From positions 955,817-1,019,816 of the forward strand of contig NZ_JQAK01000001.1 of the NCBI RefSeq assembly GCF_000757605.1: 64,000 bases of DNA, given 5' to 3'. Below, piece after piece: positions 18,020-26,920 of the stretch. The stretch's first letter is position 1. Each line of letters starts with the position of its first letter. The translations under genes were made by a program, and so were the position numbers. This stretch comes from Candidatus Paracaedibacter symbiosus. Its GTDB lineage: Bacteria; Pseudomonadota; Alphaproteobacteria; Paracaedibacterales; Paracaedibacteraceae. The notes below the pieces were generated by a model, which was given only the letters and a program-made list of their open reading frames with translations, had not been told where the DNA came from and made no database searches.

Positions 18020-18904
18020 TTACTTGTGCTTGCCATGGCGATCAATAAGTTCTCGAGCCCGCCGCCCCAACACACAAAACACTCGATCACAAAAATAATT
18101 ATCATCCCGAATGGCTTCTAGCGTATCCACTGCAAAAAGATAGCCTGAGGCAACCGCTTCTTCTCTCGACATCTTCATTCCATCTAGGCGTTGAACATGG
18201 ATGATATCCTTTTCAATTGCTTTATCATCAAAAAACAAACTAAGCGGCTGGTGGGGAGACAGATAAAAAGGCTTACCAAATTCGCCTTCATGTTGATGAG
18301 CATGCCAATAAGACCAGTCATCTTGCCACGCCTGATGCCGCCCAGGAATAAGAGCTTGCAATATCTCTCCTGGCTGCGATAGTTGACGCCCAGGAAGGCA
18401 CAAAACCCCTTGCCTAAAATGACCCAGATCTTTAATCATAATCCGATGGATTGCTAATTCTTTTTGAACCGCCGGAATATCCTCCCCAAAAGAACGCAAA
18501 ACTAAGGTAAAAGGAATCTGCTGAATCTGTAATTCAGTTAATAATTTGACGAAAGAAGGAAAGAGATGGCCGCTACTTTTTAACAGCGTATTCCTCAGCT
18601 GATCAAAATCGGTATGGACTTTTTGGTATATATCAGGGTGATTTTGGTGAAGATAGACCAAAAAATCACCATATTTTTGTTGGCGTTGCCGCTTTAAAAT
18701 TAAGTCAACCTTTTCATCGCCTTGTAGTAAATAACGCCGGACAAACTTGGCATAGGTGATTGGCTCCGGCACCGATTCATGCCAACGCGCTGTATACCGC
18801 TTTGCTAATTCTTGTAGCAATGTTACTTCGATGTTTTTTTCCTGGGCCGTATCAAGAGCCAAAATTGTCCCGTTAATATCAAAAAATAAAACAAGGTTGT
18901 CCAT
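18020..18904 (-). CDS. HAD-like protein with DxNGT motif I, function unknown
   Basis: The 294-residue product opens MDNLVLFFDINGTILALD, a HAD motif I in which the second aspartate (acid/base residue of phosphatases) is asparagine. 'FTLVLRSFGED' resembles motif II and 'LSLFFDDKAIEKD' motif IV. The helical cap (about 30-130) is Gln/Arg-rich. The Asp to Asn change suggests a weak phosphatase, another HAD chemistry, or a binding role. It converges on the barrel gene at a shared terminator. I do not recognise a named family beyond the HAD fold. Confidence 0.75.
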   Translation of the reverse strand: MDNLVLFFDINGTILALDTAQEKNIEVTLLQELAKRYTARWHESVPEPITYAKFVRRYLLQGDEKVDLILKRQRQQKYGDFLVYLHQNHPDIYQKVHTDFDQLRNTLLKSSGHLFPSFVKLLTELQIQQIPFTLVLRSFGEDIPAVQKELAIHRIMIKDLGHFRQGVLCLPGRQLSQPGEILQALIPGRHQAWQDDWSYWHAHQHEGEFGKPFYLSPHQPLSLFFDDKAIEKDIIHVQRLDGMKMSREEAVASGYLFAVDTLEAIRDDNYFCDRVFCVLGRRARELIDRHGKHK

Positions 18905-18984
18905 AAGAACATTTTTATAAAAAATTTACTTAATATTGAGTATAGGGAAAAATAATAGTCTAGAACAGACTATTTTTTGAATAA

Positions 18985-19061
<77 letters not shown>

Positions 19062-19202
19062 GAACCGATTAGACTTTCATTGTATATCGCACCGTATGAA
19101 CAACTGTCAAGAAAGAATTTTAATTTTTTCCTAAACTTGCTATCTTACACTGTACTAACGTAAGACCAACGACAGACACAAACGGACGATGCAAAAAATA
19201 AA

Positions 19203-19964
19203 ATGATAAAATTATCAATACAGATTTCTGACTCGCCCTTTTCGCGTGAAGTGGGTCAAACCTATTTGGACCGTTTTACCAATTTTCCTGCCGAAGAAGC
19301 AGATATTATTATTGCTATTGGTGGTGATGGCTTTTTGTTGCGCACCTTACACAAGCATTATCACCTCAACAAACCGGTCTATGGCATCCACTGTGGCAGT
19401 ATCGGCTTTTTAATGAACTCCCCTACTCCCGACACGTTGTTGGAGCATTTAGAGCAGGCAACACTCACCATACTTCACCCCTTAGTCATGCATTGTCAAA
19501 CCCAAGAAGGAGTAAGTATCACTGATTTTGCATTAAACGAAGTCTCGCTTATCCGTCAGTCATCCCAAGCCGCCAAAATCCAAATTGAAACTGATGGCAT
19601 TGTGAGACTTCCCTCCTTAATTTGTGATGGTGTTCTGCTCGCAACGCCAGCAGGAAGCACTGCCTATAATCTATCGGCCCATGGACCGATTCTTCCCATT
19701 GGGACTAATTTATTAGCATTAACCCCTATCAGCCCTTTTCGTCCCAGACGGTGGCGCGGTGCTCTCCTCCCTGATACTGCCACAGTAAAATTCACAATTT
19801 TGGAATCAGATAAACGGCCTGTTAATGCCTCAGCCGATGAGTCTCTCGTCCTGAATGTTTTGGAAGTCACAGTTCAGCAAGATAAATCACGTGGTTATAA
19901 ATTATTATTCGATCCAGATCACAATCTTGAAGAACGTATTTTGCGAGAACAGTTTTTAACATAA
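19203..19964 (+). CDS. nadK: NAD kinase
   Basis: Phosphorylates NAD to NADP. The 253-residue product carries the GGDG motif at 40-43 ('IIAIGGDGFLLRTLH') and the second signature 'DGVLLATPAGSTAYNLSAHGPI' (about 144-165), which places substrate-binding residues. Length fits the short alphaproteobacterial form. It lies ten bases before prmC, so the two are probably one operon. Confidence 0.97.
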   Translation: MIKLSIQISDSPFSREVGQTYLDRFTNFPAEEADIIIAIGGDGFLLRTLHKHYHLNKPVYGIHCGSIGFLMNSPTPDTLLEHLEQATLTILHPLVMHCQTQEGVSITDFALNEVSLIRQSSQAAKIQIETDGIVRLPSLICDGVLLATPAGSTAYNLSAHGPILPIGTNLLALTPISPFRPRRWRGALLPDTATVKFTILESDKRPVNASADESLVLNVLEVTVQQDKSRGYKLLFDPDHNLEERILREQFLT

Positions 19965-19974
19965 GGGTAAGCCA

Positions 19975-20823
19975 ATGACACAAACGATTGATATGATTCT
20001 CGACCCCTTATGTACCAGATTACGCCAGGCCGGGATTCTCGAAGCACCAAGGGAAGCGCGATTGATCATCGCCCATGTTCTAGGCAAAACCTATGAATCA
20101 GTTTATTTTAACACCGAACAGTCCCTTACCAACGACCAACTCTTTGATATAGCCTCACTCATTGAACGACGCTGCCAGCAAGAACCTTTAGCAAAAATTT
20201 TTGGCCATAAAGAATTCTGGGGTTTGCCGTTTATCGTCACAAAAGATACCCTTGACCCCCGCCCTGATAGCGAAACATTGATTGAGGCATTGCTGACTCA
20301 CTTTCCTGATAAAAATCGTGCCCTGAATATCCTTGATCTTGGTACAGGCTCTGGCTGCTTAATTTTAGCTGCCTTAAGCGAATACAAGGATGCCACAGGA
20401 GTTGCTGTTGATATGTCTTTTAAAGCCTTATTAGTCGCTAAAGCCAATGCGTTGAACCTGCATTTAGCAGATCGTTGTTATTTTATTTGTGGCGATTGGG
20501 CAACCGCTTTGACTTATCATTTTGATGTAATTTTATGCAACCCCCCCTACATTTCACGCGATGAGATTCTATCGGCTCAGACGCTGCATGATCCTGACTC
20601 TGCCTTATTTGCTGATAAGGGGGGATTAGCTGAGTATGAACGCCTTGCCATTGCCGTTCCTAAAGTGATGGCGCCTACAAGCTTGCTTTTTCTTGAAGTA
20701 GGACATACACAAAGACCTCTCGTTCAACCTTTTTTTGAACATCATGGTTTACAGTTGATGGGGACCAGATGGGATTTACAAGGCCATGAACGCTGTCTAA
20801 TTTTGGGTCAGCCTCAGGGATAA
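19975..20823 (+). CDS. prmC: Release factor glutamine methyltransferase PrmC (HemK)
   Basis: Methylates the GGQ glutamine of release factors RF1 and RF2. The 282-residue product has an N-terminal helical bundle, a SAM-binding 'LDLGTGSGCLI' at 120-130 and the substrate-binding NPPY at 189-192. 'RPDSETLIEALL' around 96 is also family-typical. It follows nadK by ten bases; release factor genes are not in the window. A DUF4167 gene follows at some distance, an association common in alphaproteobacteria. Confidence 0.97.
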   Translation: MTQTIDMILDPLCTRLRQAGILEAPREARLIIAHVLGKTYESVYFNTEQSLTNDQLFDIASLIERRCQQEPLAKIFGHKEFWGLPFIVTKDTLDPRPDSETLIEALLTHFPDKNRALNILDLGTGSGCLILAALSEYKDATGVAVDMSFKALLVAKANALNLHLADRCYFICGDWATALTYHFDVILCNPPYISRDEILSAQTLHDPDSALFADKGGLAEYERLAIAVPKVMAPTSLLFLEVGHTQRPLVQPFFEHHGLQLMGTRWDLQGHERCLILGQPQG

Positions 20824-21139
20824 ATTATCCCCTTATTTTTATTTTGTCATTCTGTTTCGAAGGGAATCATAATAAAATATGATATTTTTGCTAGTAATGA
20901 ATTACATTTCTTGTTAAGGTGTGATTGAGTGGAAATTCTTGACAATTAATTTAAAATTAATTTTTTCATAATACTCAATTTACTTAAAAGGTGTAACTTT
21001 AAGGTGATTTTTAGGTTCAAAAGGCTGGAATAGCCCCTTCTAATTCAAATAGTTCTCGCATAAAGTTGATCCCAAAAATATGATAATAAAATCCATGTTT
21101 TTAGGTGAATTGGGTATATTCTTACGATAATATTAAAGC
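20824..21139. other. AT-rich spacer between prmC and the DUF4167 gene
   Basis: No coding frame is supported. A near-palindrome ATTAATTTAAAATTAAT follows TTGACA at 20940-20945, which could be a -35 element, but no well-spaced -10 is seen. TTGGGTATATTC, near 21108, recurs in reverse complement near 39214. Confidence 0.5.
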
Positions 21140-21490
21140 ATGACGTTATATAACATGATGAAGCGTTCTAAACCACGTTCAACCCCAGGTAAAACAAAAT
21201 CTAGCTATAGCAGCCAGGACTTCAAGCCAAAAACAACAAACGTCAAGCAAAACCTTGATAAATATCTGGGACTCGCTCGCGAATCTCTCACTATCGGCGA
21301 TCGCATTGCCGCTGAAGGGTATTACCAACATGCTGAGCATTATTTGCGCTTGATGAATGATATTAAAGCGCAGCAGCCCCTTCCTGACCCTACACCATCT
21401 CTCAGTGATACCGCTGAAAAACCGATTGTGGAATTATCACCTGAGTCACGCGCGACTTGTGAAACGGTGGCTGAGTCTTCCGCTGCGTAA
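21140..21490 (+). CDS. DUF4167-family protein
   Basis: The 116-residue protein has a basic Ser/Lys/Pro-rich head and the conserved core 'NLDKYLGLARESLTIGDRIAAEGYYQHAEHYLRLM' at about 38-72 (read in parts), typical of the alphaproteobacterial DUF4167 domain. The tail is low-complexity and acidic. The family often lies near prmC/prfA and its function is unsettled; the basic N-terminus would suit nucleic-acid binding. The ATG at 21140 has no good ribosome site; the internal ATG codons at 21155 and 21158 are alternatives. Confidence 0.85.
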   Translation: MTLYNMMKRSKPRSTPGKTKSSYSSQDFKPKTTNVKQNLDKYLGLARESLTIGDRIAAEGYYQHAEHYLRLMNDIKAQQPLPDPTPSLSDTAEKPIVELSPESRATCETVAESSAA

Positions 21491-21624
21491 TGAATAGGGG
21501 TTAAAGGTCGGGAAATATAAGCCTACTTCGTGCGCTTTTCCTGCGTTGGCAGCTTCAAAGCGGCATTATTCATGTATTGATACCAAAATACTTGACTAAG
21601 CTGATTTCTGACCTAACATCTAAG

Positions 21625-21905
21625 GCTGCCTTGCAAGGCAAAAGGCTTGTGCCCATATGGAGAGTGCCTTTGGCGCCATATCATAGCCGACGATGATTAG
21701 CCCGCCTAAAATTGTACCTTCTTAGGAAGCTTGAGTTTTTCACAAGTCTCTTCTAATAGAGGCGTGATGTCTTTCACAACCGAGCTAATAACAATCGTCT
21801 TAGGCCTGTAAGAAGCGATTGCAATGGCTAAAAAAGAAAGAATGCCTTCCTCAGTCCGCAGTCTTGTTGTCGGTACCTTCTCTTGGCGGACAATATTACA
21901 CTTTC
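21625..21905 (-). pseudogene. Coding-like remnant in two frames, family not recognised
   Basis: On the minus strand one frame reads 'RTEEGILSFLAIAIASYRPK' then 'TIVISSVVKDITPLLEETCE' before a stop near 21711. The next frame then reads 'TILGGLIIVGYDMAPKALSI' followed by 'WAQAFCLARQP' and a stop near 21625. Composition and alternation look protein-like and a single frameshift would join them. I cannot name the family. It lies directly downstream of the uracil-DNA glycosylase gene. The rest of the 21491-21917 spacer shows nothing else. Confidence 0.4.
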
Positions 21906-21917
21906 ATTTCACTCTAA

Positions 21918-22730
21918 TTACTTCCTTGAATGTTGTTCCTGTTGCACAGTTAACAGATCCCGCCAAACTTGGGCTTTTTGCGCAGGTGAGCGTAATAAAA
22001 ATGCTGGGTGGAAGGTTGCCATACATTTGATGGGTGCCTCTAACCCTTCTGAGGTATAGTCATGCCAACGGCCTCGCAAACGCATAATCCCCTCATTGGT
22101 ATCAAGGATCGTTTTGGCGGCCACGCCGCCTACCAAAATCAATAAGTCTGGTCGTATTAATTCGATATGTCTTTGCACAAAAGGCAAACACTGAGTAATT
22201 TCTTGAGTGGTTGGCTGACGGTTGCCTGGTGGGCGCCAGGGAACAATATTGATGATATAAATATTTTCTTGGCGCGACAAACCAATCGTCGCAAACATGC
22301 GATCGAGCAACTTACCACTCAGCCCAACAAAGGGTTTTCCCTGAATATCCTCATCTGCACCCGGAGCTTCACCAATCACCATAATTTTAGCCTCAGGATT
22401 CCCATCGCTGAAAACCATATTGGTTGCAGTCAGTTTTAAAGGACAATCGTTAAAGTTACTCATTGCCTGGCGTAGCTCCTCTAAGGTTTGACATTGCTGA
22501 GCTAAACGGCGGCTGGGGGGAGAGATTGTTTTTTTCATGGGATTTGAATCAAATTGGGGTGGAAAATTTGTGGATGGAGATGCTACAGCTTGGATTACTG
22601 GAACAATATTTGCGGCAGGAGGCTCAACCCTTACGGCATAAAGTGACCGCGGTTCCTCACCAACAGCAACTGTGACACCGGCGTCAACATGCCACTCAAT
22701 TATATTTATAATTTTATTATTTAACGTCAT
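21918..22730 (-). CDS. Uracil-DNA glycosylase, family 4-like, lacking the full FeS cysteine set
   Basis: Removes uracil from DNA. The 270-residue product has a poorly conserved ~85-residue head, then the glycosylase core: 'VIGEAPGADEDIQGKPFVGL' (about 117-136), 'NIVPWRPPGNRQPT' and 'FHPAFLLRSP', which match motifs A, water-handling loop and motif B of type 4/5 enzymes. Classical family 4 enzymes hold a 4Fe-4S cluster with four cysteines; here only 'DCPL' and 'QCLPF' are in place, and the KCRPP position is WRPP. This is a variant I associate with alphaproteobacteria. Confidence 0.88.
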   Translation of the reverse strand: MTLNNKIINIIEWHVDAGVTVAVGEEPRSLYAVRVEPPAANIVPVIQAVASPSTNFPPQFDSNPMKKTISPPSRRLAQQCQTLEELRQAMSNFNDCPLKLTATNMVFSDGNPEAKIMVIGEAPGADEDIQGKPFVGLSGKLLDRMFATIGLSRQENIYIINIVPWRPPGNRQPTTQEITQCLPFVQRHIELIRPDLLILVGGVAAKTILDTNEGIMRLRGRWHDYTSEGLEAPIKCMATFHPAFLLRSPAQKAQVWRDLLTVQQEQHSRK

Positions 22731-22803
22731 GATTGCTCGTTAAAGTATATTTAAATATTCTATGACTTAGATAGTAAGTGAATACTAGCAGGTAAGAGGA
22801 AAT

Positions 22804-24405
22804 ATGTCTGCAGAATCTATGCAATATGATGTGATTATTGTGGGTGGCGGTCCAGCTGGACTTGCTGCTGCAATCCGACTCAAGCAACTGGATGCGGGAA
22901 TTTCCGTATGTTTGCTGGAAAAAGGTTCCGAAATTGGCGCCCATATTTTATCTGGCAATGTTTTTGAACCTCGGGCTTTGGATGAACTCATCCCGGAGTG
23001 GCAAGAAAAAGAGGCGCCCTTAACCTGCCTTGCCAAAGAAGATCATTTTTATTTTATGACAGAAAATGGCCGTTTTAAATTGCCTACGCCTCCCCAAATG
23101 CACAACAAGGACAACTATATCATTTCGCTGGCAAACTTTTGTCGCTGGTTAGCGCGCGAAGCAGAAGGCTTAGGGGTCGAGATTTATCCCGGATTTGCTG
23201 GGACTGCCCTCCTTAAAAACGAACAAGGCGAGGTAGTTGGGGTTAAAACTGGGGATATGGGGCTTGATAAAAATAGTCAACCAACAGATCAATATCAACC
23301 CGGCATGGAAATTTATGGTAAACAAGTGCTTTTGGCGGAAGGTTGCCGCGGCAGTTTGACCGGCGAAGTGATTGACACTTATAACCTTCGCGATACTGAC
23401 AAACCACAAACCTATGCCATTGGCTTTAAGGAAATCTGGCAGGTTGCACCTGAAAAACATCGTCCTGGGTTGATCGAACACACCGTAGGTTGGCCGATGG
23501 ATAACAGCACCTATGGCGGCTCCTTCCTCTATCATTTTGAGGATAATCAAGTACTCGTCGGTTATGTGATTGCCTTGGATTATACTAATCCTTATCTCTC
23601 TCCATTTAATGAATTTCAACGTTTTAAAACTCACCCAAAGATTCGTCCCTTGTTTGAAGGGGCTAAGCGAATTGCTTATGGCGCAAGAGCTCTCAATGAG
23701 GGGGGCTGGCAATCGTTGCCACACCTTGTTTTCCCAGGTGGCTCCATCATTGGCTGTGCAGCAGGATTTATGAATGTCCCTAAAATTAAAGGGTCTCACA
23801 CCGCAATGAAATCCGGGATGTTGGCGGCTGAAGGTGCCTATGAAGTGCTTCAAGGCCGCACCAACGATTATCAATCCCGTTTGGACGCAAGCTGGATTGC
23901 CACTGAACTTAAAGAAGTGCGCAATATTCGCCCTGGCTTTAAGTATGGCTTAATTCCAGGCATTCTGAATGCTGCCTTTGAAACCTATATCAGTCGCGGA
24001 AAATCACCCTGGACACTCAAACATCACCGCGATAATGAAAGTCTGAAATTGGCGAAAGACTCCAAAACCATCGATTATCCAAAACCCGATGGTAAAATCA
24101 CTTTTGATCGATTGAGTTCCGTGTACCTCTGTAGCACGCATCATCCAGAAACCCAGCCAAATCACCTGCTATTGCGAGACCCAACAATCGCCATCGATCA
24201 TAACTACAAGCTTTATGAGAGTCCTGAACAACGCTATTGCCCGGCTGGTGTCTATGAAATAGTGCAAGAAGATAATAAACCACGTCTACAGATTAATAGC
24301 GCCAACTGCATCCACTGTAAAACCTGTGATATTAAAGATCCATTGCAAAACATTCACTGGGTTCCCCCAGAAGGTGGCAGTGGCCCCAACTATGGCAGTA
24401 TGTAG
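22804..24405 (+). CDS. Electron transfer flavoprotein-ubiquinone oxidoreductase
   Basis: Passes electrons from acyl-CoA and amino-acid dehydrogenases, via ETF, to ubiquinone at the inner membrane. The 533-residue product has an N-terminal FAD motif 'DVIIVGGGPAGLAAAI' (9-24) and a C-terminal 4Fe-4S ligand set: 'RYCPAGVYE' plus 'NCIHCKTCDIKDP'. The end 'EGGSGPNYGSM' is diagnostic. Its stop codon is directly followed by the ispE start, so the two are translationally coupled. The ETF subunit genes are not in the window. Confidence 0.97.
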   Translation: MSAESMQYDVIIVGGGPAGLAAAIRLKQLDAGISVCLLEKGSEIGAHILSGNVFEPRALDELIPEWQEKEAPLTCLAKEDHFYFMTENGRFKLPTPPQMHNKDNYIISLANFCRWLAREAEGLGVEIYPGFAGTALLKNEQGEVVGVKTGDMGLDKNSQPTDQYQPGMEIYGKQVLLAEGCRGSLTGEVIDTYNLRDTDKPQTYAIGFKEIWQVAPEKHRPGLIEHTVGWPMDNSTYGGSFLYHFEDNQVLVGYVIALDYTNPYLSPFNEFQRFKTHPKIRPLFEGAKRIAYGARALNEGGWQSLPHLVFPGGSIIGCAAGFMNVPKIKGSHTAMKSGMLAAEGAYEVLQGRTNDYQSRLDASWIATELKEVRNIRPGFKYGLIPGILNAAFETYISRGKSPWTLKHHRDNESLKLAKDSKTIDYPKPDGKITFDRLSSVYLCSTHHPETQPNHLLLRDPTIAIDHNYKLYESPEQRYCPAGVYEIVQEDNKPRLQINSANCIHCKTCDIKDPLQNIHWVPPEGGSGPNYGSM

Positions 24406-25308
24406 ATGCTGATTCACCGTTTAGCGCCTGCAAAACTCAATCTCATGCTCCATGTGGTGGGTCGTTTTCCTGACGGCTTCCACCGCTTGCAAACACTGAT
24501 GACCTTTGTTGATTTTGGCGATATGCTAACGATTGCAGAGGAGACGATAGCAGATGAACTCACCGTGACCGGGGAGTTTGCGCCCCTTCTTCACGGTGGC
24601 AGCCCCAACAGTGTGATTCAGGCCAAAGAATGGTTTTATCGCTACTTTAACCGCCCGCCTTTCTTTTTTAAGATCAGGCTGCAAAAGAATCTTCCCGTGG
24701 CCGCCGGCATTGGCGGCGGGACGAGTGATGCTGCCGCGATGATTGCGACGTTGCTTGCCTGGCATCAACTGGATTTATCCCTGCATCAAAAACAAGAGTT
24801 GGTGGTTGCAAGTGGGCGGCTGGGGGCTGATGTGCCGGTTTGTTTGAGTTACCAGTTGGGTTTAGGGAACCTTTTCTGGTTAGATGGTTCCGGAACGAGT
24901 GAGCTGCCACAGGCACTTCCCTGGAATAGCAATCTTGATATCGTTCTTATTAATCCCAGAATTCCCGTCAACACACGGTCTATTTTTAAATCCCTCAACC
25001 AATCTTTTTCCGTCCCCTTAGCGATACCCTCTTTGACGGCCAAAGCAGCGCTATTAGAATTCATGAACACGACTCAAAATGACCTGGAACCCCTTGCGCG
25101 ATTTATTTCCCCAGAGATTGGCAACATTCCAGAAACTGTCCAAAAGTTAAGTAATGAGACTATTCTTTGCCGACAATCAGGGAGTGGGGCGACTTATTTT
25201 GTGGTTGTGAAGAATGAAAGTAAGGCCCAGCACCTTGCTGAAAAGGTACAAACAGCACATCCCCATTGGTGGGTAAAAGCAACCAAGACATGTTCTCTTA
25301 AATTTTAG
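24406..25308 (+). CDS. ispE: 4-diphosphocytidyl-2-C-methyl-D-erythritol kinase
   Basis: Fourth step of the MEP isoprenoid pathway. The 300-residue product is a GHMP kinase: 'APAKLNLMLHVVGRFPDGFH' at 7-26, the phosphate loop 'PVAAGIGGGTSDAAAM' near 92-107, and the C-terminal 'RQSGSGATYFVV'. The ATG at 24406 directly abuts the stop of ETF-QO. Pairing of the two is a spacing observation; no metabolic link is implied. Confidence 0.96.
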   Translation: MLIHRLAPAKLNLMLHVVGRFPDGFHRLQTLMTFVDFGDMLTIAEETIADELTVTGEFAPLLHGGSPNSVIQAKEWFYRYFNRPPFFFKIRLQKNLPVAAGIGGGTSDAAAMIATLLAWHQLDLSLHQKQELVVASGRLGADVPVCLSYQLGLGNLFWLDGSGTSELPQALPWNSNLDIVLINPRIPVNTRSIFKSLNQSFSVPLAIPSLTAKAALLEFMNTTQNDLEPLARFISPEIGNIPETVQKLSNETILCRQSGSGATYFVVVKNESKAQHLAEKVQTAHPHWWVKATKTCSLKF

Positions 25309-25382
25309 AACTAAATACAGTTTGTTTAATCAAATCTTTACTTTTTTAGGGGATTCTGGAGTGGTCATGAAAGGAAAAGACC

Positions 25383-25550
25383 ATGCATACACCACTAAAA
25401 ACAAAATTATTTATTGTACTCTTATTTATGTCTTTGACCCTGGCTCAAGGGTATGTCGCGCATGCGAGTCATCTTATTTATGAGTCATTAGCTCGGAAAA
25501 ACAACTATGCTGAATTGATGATGAGTGATTATCTTAAATATTGTCCATAA
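25383..25550 (+). CDS. Small secreted peptide, 55 residues, unknown
   Basis: An ATG at 25383 opens a 55-codon frame. It begins with a basic head (MHTPLKTKL), a hydrophobic core 'FIVLLFMSLTLAQGYVAHAS' with likely cleavage after AHA, and a mature tail of about 27 residues ending 'MMSDYLKYCP' with a single cysteine. GGAAAAGACC precedes the start, with AAAGGA about nine bases upstream. No homologue is recognised. It could be a real secreted micropeptide or the decayed 5' end of a larger secreted protein. Confidence 0.5.
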   Translation: MHTPLKTKLFIVLLFMSLTLAQGYVAHASHLIYESLARKNNYAELMMSDYLKYCP

Positions 25551-25675
25551 GCCTTTTTAATATATATCAGCTTGATACAGGAGAACCTTCACTATCGTTA
25601 TCAACGATGGCAAAAGTGTTAAGAAAACTAACATCCTTAAGCTTGTTTACTTAGAATTGACGTTAATCTAAAGCA

Positions 25676-26072
25676 CCAGATGATCTATAAGCCGGGTTCT
25701 GTCCATAACGGTTGGAGATAAATCTCTGCCGTTACTGGGTGACCATTCATCTGGGATGTTTGTTACCAAAACACCTCTAGCGACCAACCCGAGTGACCGT
25801 GCATAGACACACGTGACTTTCGTCGCTCACTCCTATTAGGTCTTGCTCCGGATGGGGTTTGCCTTGCCACGTCTGTTACCAGCCGTGCGGTGCGCTCTTA
25901 CCGCCCCATTTCACCCTTACCATCAAAAGATGGCGGTATAATTTCTGTGGCACTTTCCCTTGAGTCAGTCTTTGTCAACTGACCCCGGCGGACGTTATCC
26001 GTCATCCTATCTATGAGGAGCCCGGACTTTCCTCCAGAACCAATCGGTTCCAGCGATCACCCGATCATCTGG
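25676..26072 (-). ncRNA. rnpB: RNase P RNA (type A)
   Basis: Catalytic RNA that trims tRNA 5' leaders. On the minus strand the universal GAGGAAAGTCCGGGCTC lies near 26018-26034, and AGAACCCGGCTTAT lies near the 3' end. The ends pair perfectly as P1: CCAGATGATC (26072-26063) with GATCATCTGG (25685-25676), which sets the boundaries at about 397 nt. Further conserved blocks such as GAGTGACCG and GGGGTTTGCC (plus-strand readings) are present. Confidence 0.96.
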
Positions 26073-26105
26073 TTCTCCTAATATATAGAGAGATTAAATG
26101 AAACT

Positions 26106-26804
26106 TCAAGTATGGAAACAGCTCAAATTAAATTTTAATTGAGGTGTGATCGTCCCCGTGATTTCCATCGGGGTAAAATGGCGTTGAAATGCCTCAATAA
26201 CAGAACTTGTCTGCGCATCTAAAATATCAGTCAAGGGACAATCATAGCCGATGGCCGTCAAACACTGCTGCACCTCCAAAACAGATTGGGGGGCGTGGCG
26301 CACCGAGTCCGTTTCTGGCCATAATCCAAATCCATGGTTATGAAGAAGCTGCCATGGAAAATGCTCACCTGGATCCCTTTTGCGCGTGGGCGCAATATCA
26401 CTATGGCCAATAATTCTTTCTTTGGGGATGTGATATTTTTGAACCAAATCAGTGAGGAGTGATAAAAGCGCCTCAATTTGGCACGCTGGGTAAAACGGCA
26501 AGTCAAAATCATGGCCTCCATTATCGAGCTCAATTCCTATAGAAATCCCATTAATATCCCGCTCTCCTTGCCAAAAACTAACGCCGGCATGCCAGGCCCG
26601 CTTGGTATCATCCACTAGGTGGTGAAGCGTGCCATTGCTCTCAATTAAGTAATGCGAACTGACGGCAGCTGTGGGGTCGCAAAGCCTTGTTAATGCTTCG
26701 TTAACCAGTTGCATGCTAGTATAGTGAATAACGATTAAATCCAGCTCCTTATCGCTTGGCCGATCGTTAAAATTTGGGCTTAAGTATTTGTAAATTTTGG
26801 GCAT
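26106..26804 (-). CDS. N-acetylmuramoyl-L-alanine amidase with peptidoglycan-binding domain
   Basis: Splits the MurNAc-L-Ala bond. The 232-residue product has an Amidase_2 domain (about 20-155) with zinc ligands His27 ('IVIHYTS'), His134 ('IIGHSDIAP') and Asp144 ('RKRDPGEHFPW'), as in AmpD/AmiD. A PG_binding_1 domain follows (about 170-230). No signal peptide is evident, so a cytoplasmic recycling (AmpD-like) role is possible, but the added wall-binding domain resembles AmiD. It lies just upstream of rnpB on the same strand. Confidence 0.93.
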   Translation of the reverse strand: MPKIYKYLSPNFNDRPSDKELDLIVIHYTSMQLVNEALTRLCDPTAAVSSHYLIESNGTLHHLVDDTKRAWHAGVSFWQGERDINGISIGIELDNGGHDFDLPFYPACQIEALLSLLTDLVQKYHIPKERIIGHSDIAPTRKRDPGEHFPWQLLHNHGFGLWPETDSVRHAPQSVLEVQQCLTAIGYDCPLTDILDAQTSSVIEAFQRHFTPMEITGTITPQLKFNLSCFHT

Positions 26805-26920
26805 TTTTTGCCTTTTGTTAATTTAAGTAAAATATTAGTAAAAATATATGTTTTTGTTTGTGTTTCCTATAAAACAAGCATAGCATAAATATGTATAGAT
26901 ATTCATGTGGAGATAAAGTG

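Noticed and set aside
21824-22030. A plus-strand frame opposite the start of the remnant and the glycosylase gene
   Set aside because: It is antisense to better supported coding sequence and lacks a plausible start context.
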